A stretch of DNA of 64,000 nucleotides, taken from positions 1 to 64,000 of the forward strand of contig DCKE01000024.1 of assembly GCA_002320285.1 (NCBI GenBank). The letters are read 5' to 3'. The notes under the pieces are model-generated. The model saw only the letters and a list, made by a program, of their open reading frames with translations. It searched no databases and was not told the origin of the DNA. Positions within the stretch are counted from its first letter, which is position 1. The number at the start of each line of letters is the position of its first letter. The DNA is from Flavobacteriaceae bacterium UBA1682. Its GTDB lineage: Bacteria; Bacteroidota; Bacteroidia; Flavobacteriales; Flavobacteriaceae. The position numbers and the translations under genes are program-made. This document shows positions 1-7,471 of the stretch, piece after piece.

Positions 1-20
1 TAATATATCATTATCGCATA

Positions 21-180
21 ACCCCGTAGTGGTGCCATAATTGTAGATGATGTATCGTTTTGTGGAACCCCGTAGGGGTGCCATAATTGTAAATGATATG
101 TCGTTTCGTACAAACCCCATAGGGGTGCCATAATTGTAGATGATATGTCGTTTCATGCAACCCCGCAGGGGTGACATGAT
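21..180. repeat. Four tandem copies of a 46-47 bp palindromic repeat
   Basis: Copies begin at 21, 67, 114 and 160 (periods 46, 47, 46). Each starts with ACCCC, a three-base centre and GGGGTG, followed by a conserved arm (GCCATAATTGTAGATGAT-like). Copy 1 has a broken palindrome (GTAGTGG), copies 2-4 keep CCCC/GGGG with centres GTA, ATA and GCA. The array ends just upstream of the methyltransferase gene. The CCCCGTAGGGGTG core resembles dispersed repeats I know from Bacteroidota genomes, but I cannot confirm the family here. Confidence 0.85.
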
Positions 181-259
181 TAGATAACCGCAAATCACGA
201 ACATCATAAAATAAAATTCCGTATATTTATTAGAGCTATAAAAATCTAAAATTAAAAAT

Positions 260-1024
260 ATGGCATGGAATCCAAATATTTATGATCAGTTTAAGTCTGA
301 GCGGTATGCACCTTTTTATGATCTGCTGGAATTGGCTGAACAACGAATAAATTTAACGGTGTTGGATTTGGGATGTGGAACAGGGGAGTTGACCAGCTTT
401 TTAGCGGAGAGTTTGCCACATTCGATGGTTCTGGGAGTAGATACTTCTGCTGAGATGTTAGAAAAGTCTAAAGCATTTTCAAATGATCGACTTAGTTTTG
501 AGCAACGTGGAATTGAAGAACAGTTAGATAGAGAGACCTCTTGGGATTTAATTTTTTCCAATGCTGCTATTCAGTGGGTAGATAATCATGAAGTAATTTT
601 GCCTAAAATGATTAACTGTTTAAAACCTGAAGGGCAGTTATTGATTCAGATGCCATCCCAAAATGATAATGTTTTAAATAAGCTGCTGTTGGAATTGGCT
701 CAGGAAAGTCCCTATAAGGAGATTTTAAATAATTGGAAAAGAACATCACCTGTATTAAGCACAGATGAATATGCACAAATTTTATTCGAAGAAGGTGGGA
801 AAGATCTGATAGTTTTTGAGAAGATCTATCCCATTATAGTACAAGATGCTGATCAACTTTATGATTTTATTTCAGGCTCTGCACTGATACCGTATTTCGA
901 AAGGATGAACACGGAGGAGCAAAATTCATTTGCTCTGGAGTTCAAAAAACGTATTCGATCTAGATTTCCAAAATCACCAGCTTTTTATGCTTTTAAAAGA
1001 ATCATCATTGGAGCTAAGTTTTAG
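260..1024 (+). CDS. tam: Trans-aconitate 2-methyltransferase-like SAM methyltransferase
   Basis: 254 aa, class I SAM-dependent methyltransferase. The opening WNPNIYDQFKSERYAPFYDL matches the characteristic Tam N-terminus, and motif I (VLDLGCGTGELT, about residues 34-45) forms the SAM-binding glycine loop. The acidic VDTSAEMLEKSK stretch and the SNAAIQWVDNH stretch are also typical of Tam. Tam methylates trans-aconitate, an inhibitor of aconitase, and is cytosolic. The length fits the family (about 250-260 aa). The gene is monocistronic, followed by a bidirectional hairpin and the convergent ureC gene. Substrate is inferred from similarity; a related small-molecule methyltransferase is possible. 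Confidence 0.8.
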   Translation: MAWNPNIYDQFKSERYAPFYDLLELAEQRINLTVLDLGCGTGELTSFLAESLPHSMVLGVDTSAEMLEKSKAFSNDRLSFEQRGIEEQLDRETSWDLIFSNAAIQWVDNHEVILPKMINCLKPEGQLLIQMPSQNDNVLNKLLLELAQESPYKEILNNWKRTSPVLSTDEYAQILFEEGGKDLIVFEKIYPIIVQDADQLYDFISGSALIPYFERMNTEEQNSFALEFKKRIRSRFPKSPAFYAFKRIIIGAKF

Positions 1025-1047
1025 CTCCTATAGGGTTTTATCAATCA

Positions 1048-1078
1048 AAACGGGGCAAATAGTAAATTTGCCCCGTTT
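1048..1078. terminator. Bidirectional hairpin terminator between tam and ureC
   Basis: A perfect 13-bp inverted repeat (AAACGGGGCAAAT / ATTTGCCCCGTTT) with a 5-base loop lies between two convergent genes. The stem ends in AAA/TTT, so it can act on both strands. Confidence 0.85.
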
Positions 1079-1119
1079 CTCAGTTTTGAGTTTGTTTAGT
1101 GTAATCCTGTTGTATAATC

Positions 1120-2832
1120 TTAAGCTAGAAAATATAGCTGTGTTAGCGGTAAACTTGTTGAGGGAGAAGCTTGAACGAGCTCTCCATCAATGCGAATATC
1201 ATAAGTACTATGATCCATAGTAATTTCTGGTAGCGCATCATTGTGAATCATAGACGTTTTCTTAACAGTTCTACAATTCGCTACTAATTTAAGCATTTTT
1301 TTGACACCAAGCTCTTTAATTTCGCCTTTATCTAGTGCTTGTTGTGCTACGAAAAGTGCGGAAATCTGTCCAACTACATCTCCATGGCAACCAAACATAG
1401 GTCTATACATATATGGTTGTGGTGTAGAAATGGATGCATTTGGATCTCCCATGCCTGCATATGCTATAACACCGCCTTTAAGGACCATTTCTGGTTTTAC
1501 TCCGAAAGCTGCAGGTTTGTAGAAAACGATATCGGCCATTTTACCCACTTCTATGGATCCAACATGTTCTGAAATACCGTGAGCAATGGCAGGATTGATC
1601 GTGTATTTAGCAACATAACGCTTGGCTCTGAAGTTGTCGTTTTTTATATCTATTCCGAGTGAACCTCTATCTTTTTTCATTTTGTCTGCAATTTGCCACG
1701 TTCTGCTCACCACTTCTCCAATTCTTCCCATGGCCTGCGAATCTGAACTCATCATACTGATGGCTCCTAAATCTTGAAGTACACCTTCTGCACCAATGGT
1801 TTGAACTCGTATACGTGATTTGGCAAAAGCTAAATCTTCCGGTATGTTTTTATCCAAATGATGACAGATCATCATCATGTCCAAATGTTCATCTACGGTA
1901 TTTATCGTAAAGGGATTTGTTGGAGTAGTAGAAGATGGCAGGATGTTAGCGTATGATGCCACCTTCAATAAATCAGGAGCATGGCCACCTCCAGCACCTT
2001 CTGTGTGGTAGGTGTGTATGGTTCGGTGATTAAATGATTTTAAGGAATCTTCAACAAATCCAGCCTCATTTAAGGTATCGGTATGTATACAAACTTGGAT
2101 GTCTGCTTCATCAGCTACTTCCAGACAGTTATTTAATACATAAGGTGTGCTTCCCCAATCTTCGTGAATTTTCATTCCACCTGCACCAGCAGTAATGACT
2201 TCATTGAGTGCCTCGGCGCTAGAACTATTCCCTTTTGCAAGAAATACGAAATTAATAGGAATAGTATCTGTCGCCAATAGCATTTTTCTTAGATTCCATA
2301 CCCCAGACATACAATTGGTTGCTAAACTTCCAGCTGCAGGTCCTGTACCACCACCAACTACAGTAGTGGTACCGGCTTGTAGAGCTACGTCAAATTGTTG
2401 TGGGCAGATATAATGTACATGCGTATCAATAGTACCAGCGGTTACTATAAGATTTTCAGCTGCAATTACTTCAGTACCCACACCAATCGTCATATTTGGA
2501 CTAACTCCATCCATCACGTTTGGATTACCCGCTTTGCCAATTCCTACGATAATCCCGTCTTTAATCCCGATATCTGCTTTTACGATGCCCCAGTGGTCAA
2601 CGATAACAGCATTGATGATTACTGTATCGAGTACACCATCGGCACGTGTTGCTGTCGGGTGTTGTCCCATACCATCACGGATTACTTTTCCTCCCCCGAA
2701 AAGACATTCATCGCCATAAGTCGTGTAGTCTTTTTCAATCTCAATCCATAAGGAAGTATCAGCCAATCGAACTTTATCTCCAGTTGTTGGACCGTAATAA
2801 CTGGCATATTCTTTTCTGTTTATTTTTTTCAT
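1120..2832 (-). CDS. ureC: Urease subunit alpha
   Basis: 570 aa from the ATG at 2832; an upstream in-frame TTG at 2856 would add eight residues, but MKKINRKEYASYYGPTTGDK is the normal family start. It is the catalytic subunit that hydrolyses urea to ammonia and carbamate. The nickel site is complete: HVH at 138/140, the carbamylated lysine in GGMKIHEDWG (K221), H250 in IHTDTLNEAG, H276 in YHTEGAGGGHAPD, the flap CHHLD near 323, and the aspartate in SSDSQAMGR near 364. The C-terminus (QLYFLA) matches the usual end. It follows the ureAB fusion on the same strand with a 149-bp gap. No ureD/E/F/G genes lie on either side, so nickel loading must rely on genes elsewhere. Confidence 0.97.
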   Translation of the reverse strand: MKKINRKEYASYYGPTTGDKVRLADTSLWIEIEKDYTTYGDECLFGGGKVIRDGMGQHPTATRADGVLDTVIINAVIVDHWGIVKADIGIKDGIIVGIGKAGNPNVMDGVSPNMTIGVGTEVIAAENLIVTAGTIDTHVHYICPQQFDVALQAGTTTVVGGGTGPAAGSLATNCMSGVWNLRKMLLATDTIPINFVFLAKGNSSSAEALNEVITAGAGGMKIHEDWGSTPYVLNNCLEVADEADIQVCIHTDTLNEAGFVEDSLKSFNHRTIHTYHTEGAGGGHAPDLLKVASYANILPSSTTPTNPFTINTVDEHLDMMMICHHLDKNIPEDLAFAKSRIRVQTIGAEGVLQDLGAISMMSSDSQAMGRIGEVVSRTWQIADKMKKDRGSLGIDIKNDNFRAKRYVAKYTINPAIAHGISEHVGSIEVGKMADIVFYKPAAFGVKPEMVLKGGVIAYAGMGDPNASISTPQPYMYRPMFGCHGDVVGQISALFVAQQALDKGEIKELGVKKMLKLVANCRTVKKTSMIHNDALPEITMDHSTYDIRIDGELVQASPSTSLPLTQLYFLA

Positions 2833-2981
2833 TTGTAAATAAGGTTTGTTTGTCAAAATTTAATGGTGAATCGCAACAATATCATGTAGTTTCTAGTAAA
2901 CCATTCGCTTAGGGCGATTTCTTCCAATTAAATTTTGAGTAATTCGTTATTGAAGCACTAGTATATATTCCTTTATAGAAT

Positions 2982-3602
2982 TTATAAAGTACCGTTGACT
3001 TTTCCTGTGAATCCATAAATTTCTTGACTTCCTCCATATTTCACGAGGTCAATCGTCTGTGCTTCACCGGGTAAGAAACGCGCTGATAATCCTGAGGCAA
3101 TATCCAAACGATAACCTAAAGTAAGCTCGCGGTCAAAGATTAGTGCTGGGTTTGTTTCAAAAAAGTGGTAATGTGAACCCACTTGAATAGGACGGTCTGC
3201 ACTGTTAACTACTTCAATGGTAATGCGTTCGCGATTGGGTAGTAATTCAATATCATCGTCTGCAAACTCATACGCTCCAGGAGCGGCATCTTGGTCGTTG
3301 ATAGCAATAGGTCTTTGTAGGGATACTAATTTTGTTCCATCTGGAAAAGTAGCTTCTACCTGCATATCTACTAGTAAATTAGCGACTCCCGGCATAACTT
3401 GATCGGAAGTAAGTAGATTATTGCATTCTTCAATTAATTGATTTACCGTTTTGCCTTCTCGAGCACCTTCAATAATGTGTCCACAAAAATAAGATATGGT
3501 CTCCGGATAATTTAAGGCTAAACCTTTTTGTTTCCTTCTTCCTGCTATTTCTGCGGCAAATAACAATAATAACTTTTCATTTTCTTGCTTGGTTAAATAC
3601 AT
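2982..3602 (-). CDS. ureAB: Urease gamma/beta fusion subunit (UreA-UreB)
   Basis: 206 aa with two urease structural subunits in one chain. Residues about 1-100 are UreA-like (LTKQENEKLLLLFAAEIAGRR, YPETISYFCGHIIEGAREGK, GVANLLVDMQVEATFPDGTK). Residues about 108-206 are UreB-like (PGAYEFADDD, RITIEVVNSADRPIQVGSHY, HFFETNPALIFDR, RFLPGEAQTIDLVKYGG). Such gamma-beta fusions are known, for example in Helicobacter. It is first in a two-gene urease transcript with ureC, and a divergent AraC regulator lies 151 bp away. Neither half seems degraded. Confidence 0.95.
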   Translation of the reverse strand: MYLTKQENEKLLLLFAAEIAGRRKQKGLALNYPETISYFCGHIIEGAREGKTVNQLIEECNNLLTSDQVMPGVANLLVDMQVEATFPDGTKLVSLQRPIAINDQDAAPGAYEFADDDIELLPNRERITIEVVNSADRPIQVGSHYHFFETNPALIFDRELTLGYRLDIASGLSARFLPGEAQTIDLVKYGGSQEIYGFTGKVNGTL

Positions 3603-3622
3603 AATCTCGATTTATTTTAGCG

Positions 3623-3630
3623 CAAAATTA
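3623..3630 (-). promoter_or_regulatory. Candidate -7 box of the urease transcript
   Basis: The plus strand reads CAAAATTA, which on the minus strand is TAATTTTG, a full match to the Bacteroidota TAnnTTTG box, 21 bp before the ureAB start. An inverted repeat (TTAGC, 11 bases, GCTAA) overlaps it and could be an operator. Confidence 0.5.
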
Positions 3631-3753
3631 GTGCTAATGTTTTCTGCTCAGTGATACAAATCAGGACATTGCTAGTACTTTTTCAACCGATAAAAATTGA
3701 GATTTTCGGACTGATTTTTCGTATCTTTACCTATAGCTAATTTTTATTTTATC

Positions 3754-4680
3754 GTGGAAATACCATCTAAATTCATAACGAATGAAGAGTTTAAAAAACT
3801 CTTTTTGCCAGCGGCATCTCCTCATATTCTTTTTAATAGAAATAGCTTACAACTGTATAGTATTCAGGATTATTTCAAGGGAATTTTGAATGCGAATGAA
3901 GTGTATAAGACGACCTTTAACTTTTTGATTTTTGTCACTCACGGCCATGTTGTTCAGCAATATGAAGATTTGCAATATCCCGTTTTACAGGGGCAATGCT
4001 TGAATGTGAATAGGGGGGTAAGAACTAAAACTATCGAAGTGTCGGAGGATGTAGAAGGGTTTATTGCTATATATGAGGAAGAGGTTTTAACGCATTTTTT
4101 ATGGCATAATTCCAAACCGTTTTATTATAATTATGCGCCATTTTTTCCGCTTGATCTTTATGAAATGAAAGCGATGTTGGCTAGTTTTATCATTTTGGAT
4201 GAGGAATTAAAACAGCCTCAAAATCGCGCTGATATCTATTTAAATTTATTTTTTTCGATTTTATCGCGTTTATCCTATCACGCGGAAGACGTCGCTTGGA
4301 ATTTACGCGATGTGCAAATATTGTATAAATTTAAAGAATTGGTTAAGGATCATTATATGGAACATCAACCGGTTTCTTTTTATGCCGATTTATTAGCAGT
4401 TTCAGAGAATTATCTAAACAAATGTGTAAAGAAGGTAATGGGAATGTCGACAAAGCAATGGATTAATGAGATCTTTATTCGAAGAAGTCAAATATTATTG
4501 CAGGACCCAACCAAGGATATTTCGGAGATCGCTTACGCGTTAAATTTCCATTCAGCCTCTTATTTTACGCGGTTTTTTAAGAAGATAACCGGGATTACGC
4601 CGACCGAATACCGCTTGCATAATAAAATTGTTAACATCAAACCACCTAAAGGACAATCCGATAGTATTGAGTTGTATTGA
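3754..4680 (+). CDS. AraC-family transcriptional regulator divergent from urease
   Basis: 308 aa. The N-terminal half has an AraC-type cupin-like sensor region. The last 100 residues are the double helix-turn-helix: VSFYADLLAVSENYLNKCVKKVMGMS for the first helix pair, then ISEIAYALNFHSASYFTRFFKKITGITPTEYR for the second, which is the AraC signature. The start is GTG at 3754, with no nearby in-frame ATG. A near-match -7 box (TATCTTTA) sits at 3722-3729. Being divergent from ureAB, it is a reasonable candidate for urease regulation, but that is inference from position only. A hairpin terminator follows. Confidence 0.88.
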   Translation: MEIPSKFITNEEFKKLFLPAASPHILFNRNSLQLYSIQDYFKGILNANEVYKTTFNFLIFVTHGHVVQQYEDLQYPVLQGQCLNVNRGVRTKTIEVSEDVEGFIAIYEEEVLTHFLWHNSKPFYYNYAPFFPLDLYEMKAMLASFIILDEELKQPQNRADIYLNLFFSILSRLSYHAEDVAWNLRDVQILYKFKELVKDHYMEHQPVSFYADLLAVSENYLNKCVKKVMGMSTKQWINEIFIRRSQILLQDPTKDISEIAYALNFHSASYFTRFFKKITGITPTEYRLHNKIVNIKPPKGQSDSIELY

Positions 4681-4690
4681 TATAAAAAAA

Positions 4691-4718
4691 GAGTGGTCAG
4701 AATTATTACCGACCACTC
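4691..4718. terminator. Bidirectional hairpin terminator
   Basis: Eight-bp stem GAGTGGTC/GACCACTC with a 12-base loop, preceded by an A run, between the convergent AraC and lipoprotein genes. Confidence 0.7.
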
Positions 4719-4743
4719 CTTGTATTCTTATTAGTTTGAAAAA

Positions 4744-5178
4744 CTATTTTCGGGTATAATTTACGATGACATCAATTGTACCAAATTTAGGATATGTCAT
4801 TAAGTATTTTAGGACCAATTCTTTATCGTTAACAGAAATGATTGTACGTTCTTTTTCTTCACCAGTCACTTTGATTACTTTATCGTCCCAAGTTGCTACG
4901 GCAGTTGAGGATGCACAATCTTGTTCTACTTTGTTTGCTACTTTTAATGTTCCAACGTTTTCTTTTGTCAGTTCAATTACATCTACAGCACAACCTTCTT
5001 TAAATTGCGAAAAAGGATGTGTATTGGTTTTACCTTCTTCATAGGTATAGCTCAAAGTAGTCGCTTCCCATTTTCCAACTAGAATATTTTCTTTTGTTGA
5101 AGAATTGTCATCACTACTACAACTATTGATCGTTAAAGCAGCCAACACAAAAGTCGACATGTAAATTAATTTTTTCAT
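4744..5178 (-). CDS. Lipocalin-like lipoprotein
   Basis: 144 aa. A lipoprotein signal peptide (MKKLIYMSTFVLAALTINSC) ends at a cysteine in a lipobox, followed by SSDDNSS, a Bacteroidota-type serine/acid-rich export signal. The mature part begins with GKWEATTLSYTYEEGK and continues as short beta strands (VIELTKENVGTLKV, TIISVNDKELVLKY), the pattern of small lipocalin-like lipoproteins. Likely anchored in the outer membrane. A -7 box (TATCTTTG) lies at 5199-5206 on its strand. The ligand is unknown. Confidence 0.75.
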   Translation of the reverse strand: MKKLIYMSTFVLAALTINSCSSDDNSSTKENILVGKWEATTLSYTYEEGKTNTHPFSQFKEGCAVDVIELTKENVGTLKVANKVEQDCASSTAVATWDDKVIKVTGEEKERTIISVNDKELVLKYLMTYPKFGTIDVIVNYTRK

Positions 5179-5198
5179 TAGAATGATTTTTGTTTGTG

Positions 5199-5206
5199 CA
5201 AAGATA
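5199..5206 (-). promoter_or_regulatory. -7 box of the lipocalin-like lipoprotein gene
   Basis: Reads TATCTTTG on the minus strand, a full TAnnTTTG match, 20 bp upstream of the start codon. Confidence 0.5.
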
Positions 5207-5294
5207 TAATTATTATTCAGATTGTTTTAATTTGAGCGTAGTAATAGGGGCAAAGCTTTTTTTGCACTAAGTGCGTTTTTAATAATTGTATTAA

Positions 5295-6782
5295 TCACAG
5301 TGACTTTTTTACTGAGCTGTAAAGCTTGTCAATTACGACTTCCAGCTCTTGCTCATTAAAATTTCCGAAACCCAATCTCATTGCGGTGATCGTTTTAGAT
5401 TGGTATAATAATGCAGTAGGTAAGTATAAATCCTGTTTTTGACATTCTTTACTAATACGCATTAGGTTGAGTTTTGGATCCCATTGGGTCCAAATTGCAA
5501 GTCCTCCTGTTGGTAGATCAAACTGTATATAAGGATGCAGTTGATTGCGAAGTAGGTCGCTAAACTGATCGCGTCGTTGTTGGTAGATTTTAGAGGCTTT
5601 TTTTAAATGGCGGTGAATTTCACCCTCTTCGATCATTTCCCCGAGTACGCCTTCCATTAAAACATCGCCTTGTTGATCGATGATTCCTAAAAATTTGTGT
5701 AATTCCCGTATTAATTCTTCGGGGGCTACTATAAATCCGGTTCTGAATCCAGGGGCCAGTGATTTACAAAAGGATCCAATATAGACAACCATACCTTGAC
5801 TATCGGCACTTGCCAGCGGTAAGATCGGACTGTTATTATAATTAAAATCATAGTCATAATCATCCTCCATAATAATAAAACCATATTGCGATGATAGATT
5901 CAGTAGTTCAATTCGTCGTGCGGCACTTAAAGTGACGGTAGTGGGATAGTGGTGATGTGGCGTGAGGTACAACATTCTTATTTTGGTAGTCTCGCAAAGT
6001 TGTTTCACAGCATCCACATCGATACCTTCCTGATCCATTTTTACAGAAATTAAGGTTGCACCAGCTTTTTGAAAAATCATATTGGTGGCAAAATAACTCA
6101 GCTCCCCGATTAATACAACATCATGCGGTTCAATTAATATTTCGGTAGCGATATAAATACCCATTTCGATACCGCGAGTAATCATGATATTGTTTTTGGA
6201 AATGTGTAATCCGCGAGAAAGGTTGAGGAAGTTGGCCAGATTTTCTTTAAAGTATTCACTACCTTCTCCTTGTGAATATCCCAAATGTTTGCGATTGCTT
6301 TTGCGTTTTAAATTGGCACTATACCATTTGGATAGCTGCTCAATTTGAGACAGCCGCACATCGGGTACCCCATCAGTAAATGCCCAATTGTTGTTCGATT
6401 GGTTAATCGGGTAATCGAGTAGGTTATCTTTTTTAAAAACAAAGCCGGTACGTTGTGGGTAATGTGCCAGATTGTTTGCTGAAAAAGATTTGATCTTTTG
6501 AGGTTTGTCCTCACGAATACCTGCGACAAAACTACCCTTGTTCGGCAGCATATCAATCCAACCTTGTGCCTGTAGTTCCTCATAGCTTGAAACTACGGTA
6601 TTTCGATGAACTTCAAGAGTGTTAGCCAGACTTCTGCTTCCCGGTAATTTCGTGCCAGGAACCAAGTATCCGCGTTGTATAGCGTTGATGATTTGTGAGG
6701 CAATTTGTAAGTAAACCGCTGTGATCGATTGTCGATCAATAGTGATAAAACTCTTAAATGGAATCTGAACCGGACTATTCAT
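5295..6782 (-). CDS. MocR/GabR-type regulator (GntR HTH fused to aminotransferase)
   Basis: 495 aa. Residues about 15-85 form a GntR winged helix (PGTKLPGSRSLANTLEVHRN then TVVSSYEELQAQGWIDMLPN). The remainder is a fold-type I aminotransferase domain: NNIMITRGIEMGIYIATEIL, MLYLTPHHHYPTTVTLSAAR, IIMEDDYDYDFNY (the PLP-pyridine aspartate region) and YIGSFCKSLAPGFRTGF with the PLP lysine. Such MocR proteins bind PLP and regulate neighbouring, often divergent, genes. Here the divergent neighbour is the biotin operon, whose first start is only 54 bp away, so it may regulate biotin synthesis or itself. The target is inferred from position. Confidence 0.9.
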   Translation of the reverse strand: MNSPVQIPFKSFITIDRQSITAVYLQIASQIINAIQRGYLVPGTKLPGSRSLANTLEVHRNTVVSSYEELQAQGWIDMLPNKGSFVAGIREDKPQKIKSFSANNLAHYPQRTGFVFKKDNLLDYPINQSNNNWAFTDGVPDVRLSQIEQLSKWYSANLKRKSNRKHLGYSQGEGSEYFKENLANFLNLSRGLHISKNNIMITRGIEMGIYIATEILIEPHDVVLIGELSYFATNMIFQKAGATLISVKMDQEGIDVDAVKQLCETTKIRMLYLTPHHHYPTTVTLSAARRIELLNLSSQYGFIIMEDDYDYDFNYNNSPILPLASADSQGMVVYIGSFCKSLAPGFRTGFIVAPEELIRELHKFLGIIDQQGDVLMEGVLGEMIEEGEIHRHLKKASKIYQQRRDQFSDLLRNQLHPYIQFDLPTGGLAIWTQWDPKLNLMRISKECQKQDLYLPTALLYQSKTITAMRLGFGNFNEQELEVVIDKLYSSVKKSL

Positions 6783-6800
6783 AATCTTAAAACTGGTAGG

Positions 6801-6830
6801 TTTGTATGTCCCGGAAAGGTACTACTTTTG
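6801..6830 (+). promoter_or_regulatory. Biotin operon promoter (-33 TTTG, -7 TACTTTTG)
   Basis: TTTG at 6801-6804 and TACTTTTG at 6823-6830, spaced 18 bp, both match the Bacteroidota consensus. A second -7-like box, TAGGTTTG, lies at 6797-6804. The downstream box ends only 6 bp before the first ATG of the operon, suggesting a leaderless or very short leader. Confidence 0.6.
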
Positions 6831-6836
6831 CTGAAA

Positions 6837-7463
6837 ATGAAAGATATGGAATGGATTAATTTATTGAATATCGTTGTTAAAAATCAAGGGTTACACGCTC
6901 GATTTTTAAATACGCTTTCATTTATGGAAAATGCAGGAGCGCGGAAAATTTCGAGTTGCGAGCATCCGATCGAAGTCAGTGTATTGCAATTAAAGCACGC
7001 AGCAGAAGAGCATAGACACGCTTATTACCTTAAAAAACAAATTCAGAAAATCAATGTCAATTGGTGTTTGACTTATGATGCAGGCGAACTATTAGCTGCT
7101 GTATCTACCAAGCAGTATCTGAATCAATTGGATATAAAAGCTTGTCGTTTATTAAAGCAACAGTTTAATTTGACGGGTAAGGATTTAAAATTTGCAGCTT
7201 ATTTGTTTGTCACCTATGCTATAGAAGTTCGTGCTGACCAGTTGTATCCGATTTATCAGGAGGTACTGAGCGAGCAAAAAAGCCGTGTCATGGTTAAGTC
7301 GATCATTTTAGAAGAGGCAGGCCATTTAGAAGAGATGATTACACAATTAGAACGATTTTCGGCGGACTGGCAAAGTGTAGCAGCGCAGATACTCGAGATC
7401 GAAAACGAATTACATAGCGCATGGTTTAGAGCTTTGGAAAATGATGCCAGACAATGGGGTTAG
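6837..7463 (+). CDS. Ferritin-like diiron protein, first gene of biotin operon
   Basis: 208 aa from the ATG at 6837 (another ATG at 6846 is possible; the open frame extends upstream into the MocR gene but that part is a shadow). The protein is mostly helical with a complete diiron carboxylate set: E31 (SFMENAGARK), E58 and H61 (AAEEHRHAYYL), E130 (YAIEVRADQLY), E160 and H163 (LEEAGHLEEM). That is the E, ExxH, E, ExxH pattern of ferritin-like oxygenases. Its stop precedes the likely bioF start by 8 bp, so it is cotranscribed with bioF-bioD-bioB-bioA. The operon has no bioC, bioH, bioI or bioW. I infer a role in biotin synthesis, perhaps in making the pimeloyl precursor, but the reaction is unknown. 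A family similar to MiaE or AurF-like diiron proteins cannot be excluded. Confidence 0.8.
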   Translation: MKDMEWINLLNIVVKNQGLHARFLNTLSFMENAGARKISSCEHPIEVSVLQLKHAAEEHRHAYYLKKQIQKINVNWCLTYDAGELLAAVSTKQYLNQLDIKACRLLKQQFNLTGKDLKFAAYLFVTYAIEVRADQLYPIYQEVLSEQKSRVMVKSIILEEAGHLEEMITQLERFSADWQSVAAQILEIENELHSAWFRALENDARQWG

Positions 7464-7471
7464 GGGAAGTT

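Noticed and set aside
21..180. CRISPR array at the window start
   Set aside because: The units are conserved across their full length with only four copies and no variable spacers or cas genes.
11..193. 60-aa minus frame over the repeat array
   Set aside because: Its repeated YNYGTPTG-like segments are just translation of the tandem DNA repeat; no start signal or neighbour supports it.
930..1220. 96-aa plus frame over the tam end and ureC end
   Set aside because: Overlaps two clear genes and the terminator; composition is that of a shadow frame.
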